DNA from: an uncultured Clostridium sp.
GTDB taxonomy: Bacteria > Bacillota > Clostridia > TANB77 > CAG-508
Length of the DNA stretch: 42,251 bases
Reading direction: 5' to 3'
Assembly (NCBI GenBank): GCA_958413095.1
Contig: CATYUF010000008.1
Coordinates: forward strand, 1 to 42,251
The notes under the pieces were generated by a model. The model worked only from the letters and a program-made list of their open reading frames with translations. It had not been told where the DNA came from and searched no databases. The translations under genes and the position numbers were made by a program. Each line of letters begins with the position of its first letter. Position 1 is the stretch's first letter. Shown piece after piece: positions 15,513 to 23,312 of the stretch.

Positions 15513-16722
15513 AATATTAAAAAAAATATTTATTATTATTTTAATCCTTTTGTTTCTTTTATCCTTTTCTAGTTCTTATTCTTCTCTTAACATTAACAAT
15601 CTAGCTATTGTTGTTGCAATGGGAATTGATGTTGCAGATAATAATAATTTGAAATTAACTTTTCAATTTACAAATGCTTCTTCTATTTCAGAATCTGGTT
15701 CTTCTGAAAAATCCCCATCAATAATCTATACTGTTGAAGCTTCTTCCATCAGTTCTGGAATAAATCTTATAAATTCACATATAGGAAAAGAATTATCTTT
15801 ATCACATTGTAAACTTATTGCTTTTTCAGAAGAACTAGCTTCTAAGGGAATTTCAAAAGAAATTTATACTTTAGTAAATGATACTCAAGTTCGCCCATCT
15901 ACTAATATTATTATTACAAAATGTACTGCTAAATACTATCTAGAAAGCTCTAAACCTTTATTTGAAAGCTTACTTACAAAATATTACGAAGTATTTTCAG
16001 ATTCTAGTAAGTACACTGGTTTTTCTTCTAGTATAACTATTGGTGAATTCTTTAATAAAATGCTTTGTACTTCTTGTCAACCTTCTGCTATTTTAGGAGG
16101 AGTGGAAGACAGTTCTCAGAAAACACCAACTAGCAATATTAACTCTGAAAATATAATTTCAAACTCCTCTCCTGTTTCTGGCGATTCAAAAGCTGAAAAT
16201 ATTGGACTTGCTGTATTTAAAGACGATGTTTTAGTTGGTGAACTAAACTCAATAGAAACCTTATGTTCTCTAATAATTGGAAATAAAGTATCTGGATTTT
16301 TAGTATCTGTTCCTAATCCTAGTAAAACAAATTCTTACTTGGATATTTATATTACCCCTTTAAATGAAACTAAATTTAAAGTTGATATTATAAATGGAAC
16401 ACCCTATATTTCTGTAAAATGTCGTTTTACTGGTAGAATTTACTCTATGGAAGAAAACTCCAAATATTTAGATGATAAATTATTAAAAGAAATATCTGAT
16501 TCTTGTAATAGTTATATAAAATCTGTTATGACTGATTATTTGTATAAAACTTCTAAATATTTAAAATCTGATATTAATTCTTTTGGTAAAGCTGCTCAAA
16601 GTAAATTTCTTACTACTAAAGATTTTAATGATTATAATTGGAATGAAAAATATAAGGATTCATTTTTTGATGTAGAAATTGATTCTTCTATTCGTTCTTC
16701 TTTCTTAATAACTGAAAGTTAA
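15502..16722 (+). CDS. gerC: Ger(x)C-family germination protein without a lipobox cysteine
   Basis: The C subunit of the germination receptor, 406 aa. The N-terminal helix (8-23) and the NINNLAIVVAMGIDVADNN block are the typical start of GerC. The mid-region GLAVFKDDVLVGEL and the final domain (about 280-400) match the family architecture. GerC proteins are normally lipoproteins with a signal peptide ending in L-x-G-C followed by W-D. Here the equivalent stretch is LLSFSSSYSSL, with no cysteine. The protein is therefore probably held by an uncleaved N-terminal helix or released after cleavage. It overlaps gerB by 11 bp. Confidence 0.9.
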   Translation: MNHKILKKIFIIILILLFLLSFSSSYSSLNINNLAIVVAMGIDVADNNNLKLTFQFTNASSISESGSSEKSPSIIYTVEASSISSGINLINSHIGKELSLSHCKLIAFSEELASKGISKEIYTLVNDTQVRPSTNIIITKCTAKYYLESSKPLFESLLTKYYEVFSDSSKYTGFSSSITIGEFFNKMLCTSCQPSAILGGVEDSSQKTPTSNINSENIISNSSPVSGDSKAENIGLAVFKDDVLVGELNSIETLCSLIIGNKVSGFLVSVPNPSKTNSYLDIYITPLNETKFKVDIINGTPYISVKCRFTGRIYSMEENSKYLDDKLLKEISDSCNSYIKSVMTDYLYKTSKYLKSDINSFGKAAQSKFLTTKDFNDYNWNEKYKDSFFDVEIDSSIRSSFLITES

Positions 16723-16737
16723 ATTTGGTGAGGTTTT

Positions 16738-16917
16738 ATGGTTAATTTTATAGAATTTATGTTTTTTATACTTTTTTATTTATATGTTTTGATACAAGCT
16801 ATTTGTTATGGATATTATGAAATTAAAACTAATAATAATAAATTTGGCGGAATTTTTACAATTGTTTTCTCTTTCTTTACAATTATTTTAGGAATTTTTG
16901 CTGTTCTTTCTGCTTAA
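16738..16917 (+). CDS. 59-residue membrane protein, last gene of the ger operon
   Basis: A small ORF 15 nt after gerC, preceded by GGTGAGG with 4 nt spacing to the ATG. The product has two hydrophobic helices (about 5-24 and 38-57) joined by a short polar turn containing GYYEIK and NNNKFGG. I do not recognise a named family. Position, ribosome site, codon use and hydrophobic pattern argue that it is translated. It could be an accessory subunit of the germination receptor; small membrane proteins of that kind are known in Bacillus ger operons (the GerD or D-subunit type), but direct homology is not claimed. Confidence 0.65.
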   Translation: MVNFIEFMFFILFYLYVLIQAICYGYYEIKTNNNKFGGIFTIVFSFFTIILGIFAVLSA

Positions 16918-16918
16918 A

Positions 16919-17090
16919 ATGATTTTTTTGGGGTCGGAGAGAAGAAGATTTCGGGGTTGGAGACAAAAATCATAATATTAAAATAACTATTTTTATTTAT
17001 TTTGATTATTACAACCATGATTTTTGTCTCCAACCCCGAAATCTTCTTCTCTCCGACCTTTAAATCATCTCCGACTCCGAAATCATCTTC
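16919..17090. repeat. Large palindromic interspersed element, copy 1
   Basis: A perfect 42-bp inverted repeat (16932-16973 with 17017-17058) encloses a 43 nt AT-rich centre. Imperfect pairing continues outward, and a partial extra arm copy lies at 17064-17090. The arms are built from repeated GATTTCGGGGTTGGAGA-like units and are much more GC-rich than their surroundings. A second copy lies at 34463-34592; its centre matches the reverse complement of this one. The element sits between the convergent ger and rnr genes, so it may also stop transcription from both sides. Confidence 0.85.
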
Positions 17091-17099
17091 TTAATTTTT

Positions 17100-19226
17100 C
17101 TACAATTTTTCAATTATCTCAAAATCCACAGTCCTCAATAATTTACTCGCATCTTTTACTCTTATTTTAACTTTATCTCCTATTTTATAAACAATATTTG
17201 ACCTTTCACCAATTAGCCTTTTTCTATCTTCATCATATATAAAATATTCATTTCCTAAGTCTTCAAATCGAATTAATCCTTCTACTGTATTATCTAATTC
17301 TACAAAAACCCCAAATGAAGTTACTGAAGAAATCATACCTTCATATTCTTCCCCTATTCTATTTTCCATATATTCTGCTTTCTTTATGTCTTCACTTTCT
17401 CTTTCTACTTTTGTTGCTATTTTTTCTCTTTCTGAGGATTGTTTTGCTCTTTCTTCTGCTTGCTTTTTATATTCTTCTATAAATTTTTCATTTACATCAT
17501 AGTTTTCTTCTAAATATTTAGAAATTATCCTATGAATAAATAAATCTGGATATCTTCTTATAGGAGATGTGAAATGGCAATAATATTTGCTAGCAATTCC
17601 AAAATGTCCTTTGTTTATTTCTTCATATCTTGCCACTTTTAAAGTTCTTAATAATAGATGTGATACTACTTTTTCTTCATCCTTTCCTTTTATTTCTTCT
17701 AGTATTTTAGAAAATTCTTTAGGATATATATTATCTTTATTGGCTTTTATTTTTAATCCGAAGTTAAACAAAAATTTATTTAGTTCTTGTACCTTTTCAT
17801 AATCTGGAGTTTCATGAACCCTATATATAAATGGTGCATCTAACCAAAAGAATTTTTCTGCTACTGTTTCATTTGCAATTAGCATAAATTGTTCTATTAT
17901 TTCATTTGCAAATGTAGTCTCATATTTAGAAATATTTATTGCTCTTCCTTCTGAATCTAGTTCTATTTTGCTTTCAGGAATGTCTAAATTCAAATATCCT
18001 TTTTCTAATCTCTTTTGCTTCAATATTAGTGCTAATTCTTCCATTAACTTAAATTCATCTATATGTTTTTCATATTTCTTTATTATTTCTACCTCTGAAT
18101 CATCTAATATTTTTTGAACATCTGTATATGTCATTCTTTCTGTTACATTTATTACTGCCTTATATATTTCAGAAGATTTGACATTTCCATTTTTATCTAT
18201 TTCCATTGTGCAAGATAAAGTAAATCTATCCTCTCCAGCATTTAAGCTACATATTCCATTTGACAGTTCCCTTGGAAGCATTGGAATTACTCTTCCTAAC
18301 ATATATATACTTGTTCCTCTTATTAAAGCTTCTTGATCTAATAGACTATTTGGTTTTACATAGTAGCTTACATCTGCAATATGAACACTTAATTTGTAAT
18401 TTCCATTTTCCAATTTTTTTATTCCTATTGCATCATCTAAGTCCTTTGCTTCTGCTCCATCTATTGTAAATATAACTTCATTTCTTAAATCAATTCTATT
18501 TTTTATATCTTGTTCATCTATTCTGTTGCCACATTTTTTAGCCTCTTCTACTACTTGTTCAGGAAATATTGATGGTAGTTTATGCTCTTTTATTAAAGAT
18601 AACATATCAACTCCTGTTTCATTTACATTTCCTAAAACTTCTATTATTTTTCCTTCTGCTTTTTTACCTTTTTCAGGATATTTTGTTATTTGTACTAATA
18701 CTTTATGATTATTTTTTGCTTTTCCAAAGTTCTTTTTTGAAATAAATATATCTGTTCCAAAATTTTTATCATCAGGAACAACAAAACCAAAGTTTTTATT
18801 ATTTTGAAATATTCCAACTACTGTATCTTTTTCATGTTTTAATATTCTTACAATTTTTCCTTCTGCTTTTTTTACTTTATTTTTTTCTTCTATTATTTCT
18901 ATTAAAACTTCGTCACCATTTAATGCATTTGATGAATTTGTTTTTGCTATATATATTTCATCTTCTTCATTTTCTATTTTTACAAATCCAAAGCCTTTTG
19001 CATTTTTCCTATAAATACCATCATAATATACTTTTTCTGCTATTCTATATTGATTTTTTCTGTTCTTTTGAATCTTCATTTTCATTTCTAAGTTTCCAAG
19101 TATATTTAAAAATTCATTATATTCATTTTTAGGCACTCTCATTACCATTGCTATTTGTTTAGCTTTCATCGGAGGATATTCCTCATCTTTTAATAATTCT
19201 AAAATTTTCTGTTCTTGTTCTTCCAT
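17100..19226 (-). CDS. rnr: Ribonuclease R
   Basis: A processive 3'-5' exoribonuclease of 708 aa that degrades structured RNA and acts in trans-translation and rRNA quality control. An N-terminal winged-helix region (1-62) is followed by cold-shock-type OB domains (about 70-200). The RNB catalytic domain has the metal-binding aspartates D256, D262, D264 and D265 in TIDGAEAKDLDDAIG, then SIYMLGRVIPMLP and FTSPIRRYPDL. A C-terminal S1 domain (about 628-705, with GMISSVTSFGVFVEL) closes the protein. AAAGGA lies 7 nt before the ATG. secG lies upstream, as in many Firmicutes. smpB, the usual next gene, is missing; the palindromic element follows instead. Confidence 0.96.
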   Translation of the reverse strand: MEEQEQKILELLKDEEYPPMKAKQIAMVMRVPKNEYNEFLNILGNLEMKMKIQKNRKNQYRIAEKVYYDGIYRKNAKGFGFVKIENEEDEIYIAKTNSSNALNGDEVLIEIIEEKNKVKKAEGKIVRILKHEKDTVVGIFQNNKNFGFVVPDDKNFGTDIFISKKNFGKAKNNHKVLVQITKYPEKGKKAEGKIIEVLGNVNETGVDMLSLIKEHKLPSIFPEQVVEEAKKCGNRIDEQDIKNRIDLRNEVIFTIDGAEAKDLDDAIGIKKLENGNYKLSVHIADVSYYVKPNSLLDQEALIRGTSIYMLGRVIPMLPRELSNGICSLNAGEDRFTLSCTMEIDKNGNVKSSEIYKAVINVTERMTYTDVQKILDDSEVEIIKKYEKHIDEFKLMEELALILKQKRLEKGYLNLDIPESKIELDSEGRAINISKYETTFANEIIEQFMLIANETVAEKFFWLDAPFIYRVHETPDYEKVQELNKFLFNFGLKIKANKDNIYPKEFSKILEEIKGKDEEKVVSHLLLRTLKVARYEEINKGHFGIASKYYCHFTSPIRRYPDLFIHRIISKYLEENYDVNEKFIEEYKKQAEERAKQSSEREKIATKVERESEDIKKAEYMENRIGEEYEGMISSVTSFGVFVELDNTVEGLIRFEDLGNEYFIYDEDRKRLIGERSNIVYKIGDKVKIRVKDASKLLRTVDFEIIEKL

Positions 19227-19394
19227 TAAAAATCCTTTCTATTGTTTATATTATTAATCATCTTTATAAAACTTCTAATCTTTACCTTTGCTTAATATTA
19301 ATTTGACTTTTTTAGTAATGCTTTTTCTTTTAATATTTATTTTTAATTTTGCCAAAAAAATTTATCTTAGTTATATTTTTAAAGTTCAATAAAG

Positions 19395-19434
19395 AAAAAA
19401 GAGCCAGTAATATTAATTTATACCGCCCTTTTTC
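19395..19434 (-). terminator. Terminator between secG and rnr
   Basis: On the minus strand an AAAAAGGGC arm pairs with GCTCTTTTT (one G-U), extended by a second short helix after a one-base bulge and ending in a T run. It lies directly after the secG stop. Confidence 0.65.
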
Positions 19435-19437
19435 TAT

Positions 19438-19686
19438 CTATGCCATATATATTATTCCCAATGCTATTGTTAATATTGCAAATATTATTGATAATATTAT
19501 TGTCCATTTTTTTTGTTTTCCTTCTTTAGTTCTTCCTTTATTTTTTTCATAAAAATTATTTGTTGAAGAACCTGCAATAGTTGCTGATAATCCAGCATCT
19601 TCTTTTGTTTGGATTAATGTTAATATTATTAATATTACTGCTACTAATATATATATTCCTATCAATATCCATTTTGCTATTTCCAT
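19438..19686 (-). CDS. secG: Preprotein translocase subunit SecG
   Basis: A small accessory subunit of the SecYEG protein-export channel, 82 aa (usual 70-80). Two membrane helices (about 5-24 and 61-80) flank the conserved cytoplasmic loop, with TLIQTKEDAGLS, a GSS element and NKGRTKEGKQKKWT. AGGAGG stands 8 nt before the ATG. It precedes rnr, the classic secG-rnr order, but a hairpin between them suggests that rnr is only partly read from the secG promoter. Confidence 0.93.
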   Translation of the reverse strand: MEIAKWILIGIYILVAVILIILTLIQTKEDAGLSATIAGSSTNNFYEKNKGRTKEGKQKKWTIILSIIFAILTIALGIIYMA

Positions 19687-19913
19687 GAACTATTCCTCCT
19701 AACGGTTTATCTCTTATTAATACTTCGATATTGTAACATATATTTTAAAAAAATGCAAATACTTTATTTTCTTTTATTTTACTTTTACAATTTACCTTTT
19801 GCTTTTATTTATGTTCTTTTTATTCACTTTTCAGTTTCCACTTATTTATTTCAAAATATTTCTTGTAATTAATATTTGATTTTGTCTTAATAATTTATTC
19901 TATACTATATAAC

Positions 19914-20879
19914 TTACTTTGCCTCAATAATTTTATCTATTGATTCTTTTCTCATTTCTTTCATTAATTTACAACTGTTATCTAACTTAGCTTGTTCTTT
20001 TTCATTTAATTCTAATTCTAATAATTCTCTTACACCATTTTTATTTATTATTGCTGGAACTCCTATATATATGTCATCTTGTCCATATTGGTTGTTTAAA
20101 TATGTTGAAACTGTTAAAATTGAATTTTCATCATTTATTACTGCTCTTACTAATCTATTTAATGCCATACCTATTCCATAATATGTTGCTTTTTTCTTTT
20201 CTATAATTTCATATGCTGCATTAACAACATCTTCATGAATTTGATTTAATTTTCCCATAGGATGATGGTTGTCTTTCATTACATCTATTATTTTCTTGCA
20301 TCCTACATAGCAATGTTCCCATGGTACAAATGATGAATCTCCATGTTCTCCCATTATATATGCATGTATATTTTTGCTAGAAACTTTTAAGTAATCTCCT
20401 ACTAAATATCTTAATCTTGCAGTATCTAAAACAGTTCCTGAACCTATTACTTGATTTTTTGGTAATCCTGAAGTCTCTGCTACAACATATGTCATTAAGT
20501 CAACTGGATTACTTGCTACTATTATAATTCCATTGAACCCACTTGCCATTATTTCTTTTGTTATACTTTTTACGATTTTTGCATTTACTTCTGCAAGTTC
20601 TAATCTTGTTTGTCCTGGTTTTTGAGCTATTCCTGCTGTAATTACTACTACTTGAGCATCTTTACATTGTGAATAATCTCCTGCTTTTATAATCATTTTT
20701 TGAGGTGCATATGTTAATCCGTGAGATAAATCCATTTCTTCACCTACTGTTTTATCTTTATCTATATCTATTAAAATAAGTTCTGAAATTCCTCCACTAT
20801 TTAACATTGAATATGCCATACTCATTCCTACAAATCCTGTTCCTACTAAAACTACTTTTCCTTTTTTCATAGCATTCAT
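19914..20879 (-). CDS. ldh: L-lactate dehydrogenase
   Basis: An NAD-dependent L-lactate dehydrogenase of 321 aa that regenerates NAD+ by reducing pyruvate. The dinucleotide fold starts with GTGFVG (13-18). Substrate-specificity Q86 in AQKPGQTR marks lactate rather than malate dehydrogenase, which has Arg there. The catalytic residues are R92, D152, R155 and H179 (GEHGDSS). Two starts are possible, at 20879 and 20870. GAAGGG lies only 2-3 nt before the first and about 11 nt before the second, so the true start may be M4. It diverges from the DUF4364 gene across a 135 nt promoter region. Confidence 0.93.
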   Translation of the reverse strand: MNAMKKGKVVLVGTGFVGMSMAYSMLNSGGISELILIDIDKDKTVGEEMDLSHGLTYAPQKMIIKAGDYSQCKDAQVVVITAGIAQKPGQTRLELAEVNAKIVKSITKEIMASGFNGIIIVASNPVDLMTYVVAETSGLPKNQVIGSGTVLDTARLRYLVGDYLKVSSKNIHAYIMGEHGDSSFVPWEHCYVGCKKIIDVMKDNHHPMGKLNQIHEDVVNAAYEIIEKKKATYYGIGMALNRLVRAVINDENSILTVSTYLNNQYGQDDIYIGVPAIINKNGVRELLELELNEKEQAKLDNSCKLMKEMRKESIDKIIEAK

Positions 20880-20904
20880 TTCCCTTCTTAAAAAATTCCT
20901 TTAT

Positions 20905-20933
20905 ATTATACTACTTTTATTCCCATTTTTAAA
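20905..20933 (-). promoter_or_regulatory. Candidate promoter of ldh
   Basis: A perfect TATAAT on the minus strand (20905-20910) with a weak TTTAAA (20928-20933) 17 nt upstream. No Rex-type operator is obvious by eye. Confidence 0.5.
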
Positions 20934-20951
20934 GTTTTTTATTAGAAATAT

Positions 20952-20980
20952 TTTACTTTTTACATATTTTATGATATAAT
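20952..20980 (+). promoter_or_regulatory. Candidate promoter of the DUF4364 gene
   Basis: TTTACT (20952-20957), a 17 nt spacer, and TATAAT (20975-20980), 34 nt before the ATG at 21015. Confidence 0.65.
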
Positions 20981-21014
20981 TGCTAAAAATTAATCAAAGT
21001 AAGGAGTGCAATTT

Positions 21015-21554
21015 ATGAGTTCAAATTCAAATAATACTACTTCTTTGGCTGAAAATAAGGTTTTAATTTTGTATATATTAACTCTTATTGATAGTGAAAT
21101 TATACAAGATGGTTTGTTTAAAATCATTTCTTCTATAAATAATATAAATTATTTCTTTTTTAAACAAATTTTAACTGATTTAATAGATTCGAAGTTAGTA
21201 GGTATTTACACAAAAGAAGATGAACAAGTATTAAAAATAACTACTGAAGGAAAAAATGCATACGAGCTTACTAAAGATGTTATGCCTGGACTTTTAAAAT
21301 TAAAAGCAGATAATGTTTTTAAAACTGAATTTTCTAATATAGAAGAAGCTTCTTCTATAATTGCTGAATTTACACCAAAAAATGAAAATGATTATACTGT
21401 TAAATTAAAAATAGTTGAAAATAATGAAACTATTTTTGAAGTGAAAACTTTTGCTGGTTCTCGTGATATGGCAAAAAAATTAGTTGATAATTGGAATAGT
21501 AATGCTAATAGTATTTATCCTAAAATTTTGGATATTTTGTTAGAAAATAAATAA
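21015..21554 (+). CDS. DUF4364 family protein
   Basis: A 179-aa protein that I recognise as the DUF4364 family of clostridia. The first 90 residues look like a winged-helix module: ENKVLILYILTLID, NYFFFKQILTDLIDSKLV and LKITTEGKNAYEL. A beta-rich C-terminal domain (about 95-175) follows. The N-terminus suggests DNA or partner binding, but no function is established. AAGGAG (21001-21006) is 8 nt before the ATG at 21015. A GTG at 21006 is in frame but overlaps the ribosome site, so it is rejected as the start. It has its own promoter and terminator. Confidence 0.8.
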   Translation: MSSNSNNTTSLAENKVLILYILTLIDSEIIQDGLFKIISSINNINYFFFKQILTDLIDSKLVGIYTKEDEQVLKITTEGKNAYELTKDVMPGLLKLKADNVFKTEFSNIEEASSIIAEFTPKNENDYTVKLKIVENNETIFEVKTFAGSRDMAKKLVDNWNSNANSIYPKILDILLENK

Positions 21555-21567
21555 TCGTACATTTTTT

Positions 21568-21620
21568 AAGTGCCCGTAAGTAAAATTATTTTATTAATAT
21601 TTACTTTACGGACACTTTTT
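21568..21620 (+). terminator. Terminator of the DUF4364 gene
   Basis: A 17-bp imperfect stem (21568-21584 with 21599-21616), with one mismatch and one bulge, followed by five T. It begins 14 nt after the stop. Confidence 0.75.
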
Positions 21621-21686
21621 ATTGTATAGAAAAATCGACTTTTATCTTCTTATTATTAAATTTAATGTTCTTGTATATCTAAAATA

Positions 21687-22349
21687 TTACATTGTTTTTA
21701 AATCATATATTATTACTTTATAATCATTTGCAAGTAAAATAGCTGTTCCTGCAACCAATATATTTGCACCTGCTTTTTTTACTTCTGGAGCTGTTTTTAA
21801 GTTAATTCCTCCATCTACTTCTATATCTACTTCAATATTGTTTTTTTCTATATAATCTTTTAATTTCTTTATTTTTTCTGTCATTTCACTAAGATATGTT
21901 TGTCCACCTTTACCTGGTTCAACAGTCATTATTAAGCACATATGAATATATGGTAAAAATTCATAAACTTCTTCTATTTTAGTTTCTGGCTTTATTGCAA
22001 TTCCAACTTTTGAGTTATTTTCTTTAATATATTTAATAATTTCCATTGCCTCTTCTTTATTTTTACAAGCTTCTAAATGAAAAGTTATAATATTAGGTTC
22101 AACTGGAATAAAATCTTCTATTGCTGATTTTATATCTTTTACCATTAAATGAACATCTAAAGGTAAATTTGATATTCTTTTTATATATGCTGAATATTCT
22201 AGCATTTTTTGATATGTATCTTTCTCCACAAACTTTCCATCCATAACATCTATATGAAAATAATCTGTCTTTCCAGCTTCTAGTCCAAAAAATGTTTTAG
22301 ATTCCTCTCCTTTTTTTACATTAAGTATTGATGTTGATACTTCTACCAT
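21687..22349 (-). CDS. rpe: Ribulose-phosphate 3-epimerase
   Basis: A TIM-barrel epimerase of the pentose phosphate pathway (ribulose-5-P to xylulose-5-P), 220 aa. The family motifs are TSIL at the N-terminus, FHIDVMDGKF (metal-binding His and Asp), DVHLMV (second His), TVEPGKGGQ and EVDGGIN (catalytic Asp, then the phosphate-binding GI). The start overlaps the end of rsgA by 7 bp, so it is translated by coupling. The rsgA-rpe order is the standard Firmicutes arrangement after prpC and prkC. Confidence 0.94.
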   Translation of the reverse strand: MVEVSTSILNVKKGEESKTFFGLEAGKTDYFHIDVMDGKFVEKDTYQKMLEYSAYIKRISNLPLDVHLMVKDIKSAIEDFIPVEPNIITFHLEACKNKEEAMEIIKYIKENNSKVGIAIKPETKIEEVYEFLPYIHMCLIMTVEPGKGGQTYLSEMTEKIKKLKDYIEKNNIEVDIEVDGGINLKTAPEVKKAGANILVAGTAILLANDYKVIIYDLKTM

Positions 22350-23224
22350 TTTCGTTCCTCTCTTTCTTTTAATTCATTATATATTTTACAAAACCTATTA
22401 TATCTTAATCTATCTATTTTTCCTTCTTCTATTGCCATTTTTATTCCACAATTTTCTTCTTTTATATGTGTGCAACCAACAAATTCACAATTTATTATAT
22501 TTTCTTTAAACTCCCTAAAATATTTTTCTAGGTCCTTACTTTCTATTTCAGATATATCAAAAGTTGAAAATCCTGGAGTATCTGCAATATATGTATTATT
22601 ATCTATTTCATAAAGTTTAATTGATGTTGTAGTATTTTTTCCTCTCTTATTTCTTTTACTAATCTCTCCTTCTTCTGTTATATCTTTATCAAAAATGCCA
22701 TTTATAAGTGTTGATTTTCCTACTCCTGAATTTCCTGAAAATGCATTTATATTGTTTTTCATTTCTGCCTTTAACTCTTCTATTCCTTGTTTCTTTTTCG
22801 CATCTGTTATTATAACTTTATAACCAATTTTTTCATATATTTGCTTTATTTGTTTAAATTCTTCTTTTTTATCTAAATCTGTTTTATTTAATACAATTAC
22901 TGAATTAATTTTCAAAAATTCTGCAAATGCTAATTGCTTGTCAAGCATTAATAAATCTGGCTTAGGGTTTTTGCTAGACACTACAAAGATTATTTGTGTT
23001 ATATTTGCAAGTTTTGGTCTTTTTATATATACTTTTCTTTCTCCAATTTCTTCTATTACAGCTTTTTTATTTTCTTCATCTAATATTTCAATTTCTACAT
23101 TATCACCTACTACTGGTGTTATTTCATTTTGTTTAAATTTTCCTCTGGCTGTTGCTTCATAAATTTTATTTTCTGCTTTTATTTTATATAAATTTGAAAT
23201 ATTTTCTATTATTATTCCGTGCAT
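22343..23224 (-). CDS. rsgA: Ribosome small subunit-dependent GTPase RsgA
   Basis: A circularly permuted GTPase that acts in late 30S maturation, 293 aa. An OB domain (about 1-75) comes first. The G motifs then appear in permuted order: VLNKTDLD (G4), GNSGVGKST (G1) and DTPGFSTFD (G3). A C-terminal zinc-binding knuckle has two Cys in CEFVGC, a His in THIKEE and a further Cys in NCGIK. An ATG at 23239 is in frame, but AGGAGG lies between it and the ATG at 23224, so I use the downstream start. A terminator separates it from prkC, and it has its own candidate promoter. Confidence 0.95.
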   Translation of the reverse strand: MHGIIIENISNLYKIKAENKIYEATARGKFKQNEITPVVGDNVEIEILDEENKKAVIEEIGERKVYIKRPKLANITQIIFVVSSKNPKPDLLMLDKQLAFAEFLKINSVIVLNKTDLDKKEEFKQIKQIYEKIGYKVIITDAKKKQGIEELKAEMKNNINAFSGNSGVGKSTLINGIFDKDITEEGEISKRNKRGKNTTTSIKLYEIDNNTYIADTPGFSTFDISEIESKDLEKYFREFKENIINCEFVGCTHIKEENCGIKMAIEEGKIDRLRYNRFCKIYNELKEREERKW

Positions 23225-23243
23225 ATTGCCTCCTATCATTTTA

Positions 23244-23272
23244 TATTATATATCAAAAAAGATTAATTAGCA
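23244..23272 (-). promoter_or_regulatory. Candidate promoter of rsgA-rpe
   Basis: TTGCTA (23267-23272 on the minus strand), a 17 nt spacer, and TATAAT (23244-23249). The -35 lies within the prkC terminator hairpin. Confidence 0.55.
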
Positions 23273-23290
23273 ATTATATTCTAATTAATC
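23254..23290 (-). terminator. Terminator of the prpC-prkC unit
   Basis: A perfect 11-bp stem (23259-23269 with 23280-23290), extended by A-T pairs, with a run of T on its minus-strand 3' side. It is placed between the prkC stop and rsgA. Confidence 0.75.
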
Positions 23291-23312
23291 TCTTTTAATT
23301 TACTTTTATATT

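Noticed and set aside
12668..16917. A sigma-G-type promoter for the ger operon
   Set aside because: A TATAAT-like box exists near 12626, but no convincing -35 or sigma-G motif could be defined by eye, so none is claimed.
16919..17090. CRISPR array
   Set aside because: The repeats are inverted, not direct with regular spacers, and no cas gene is present.
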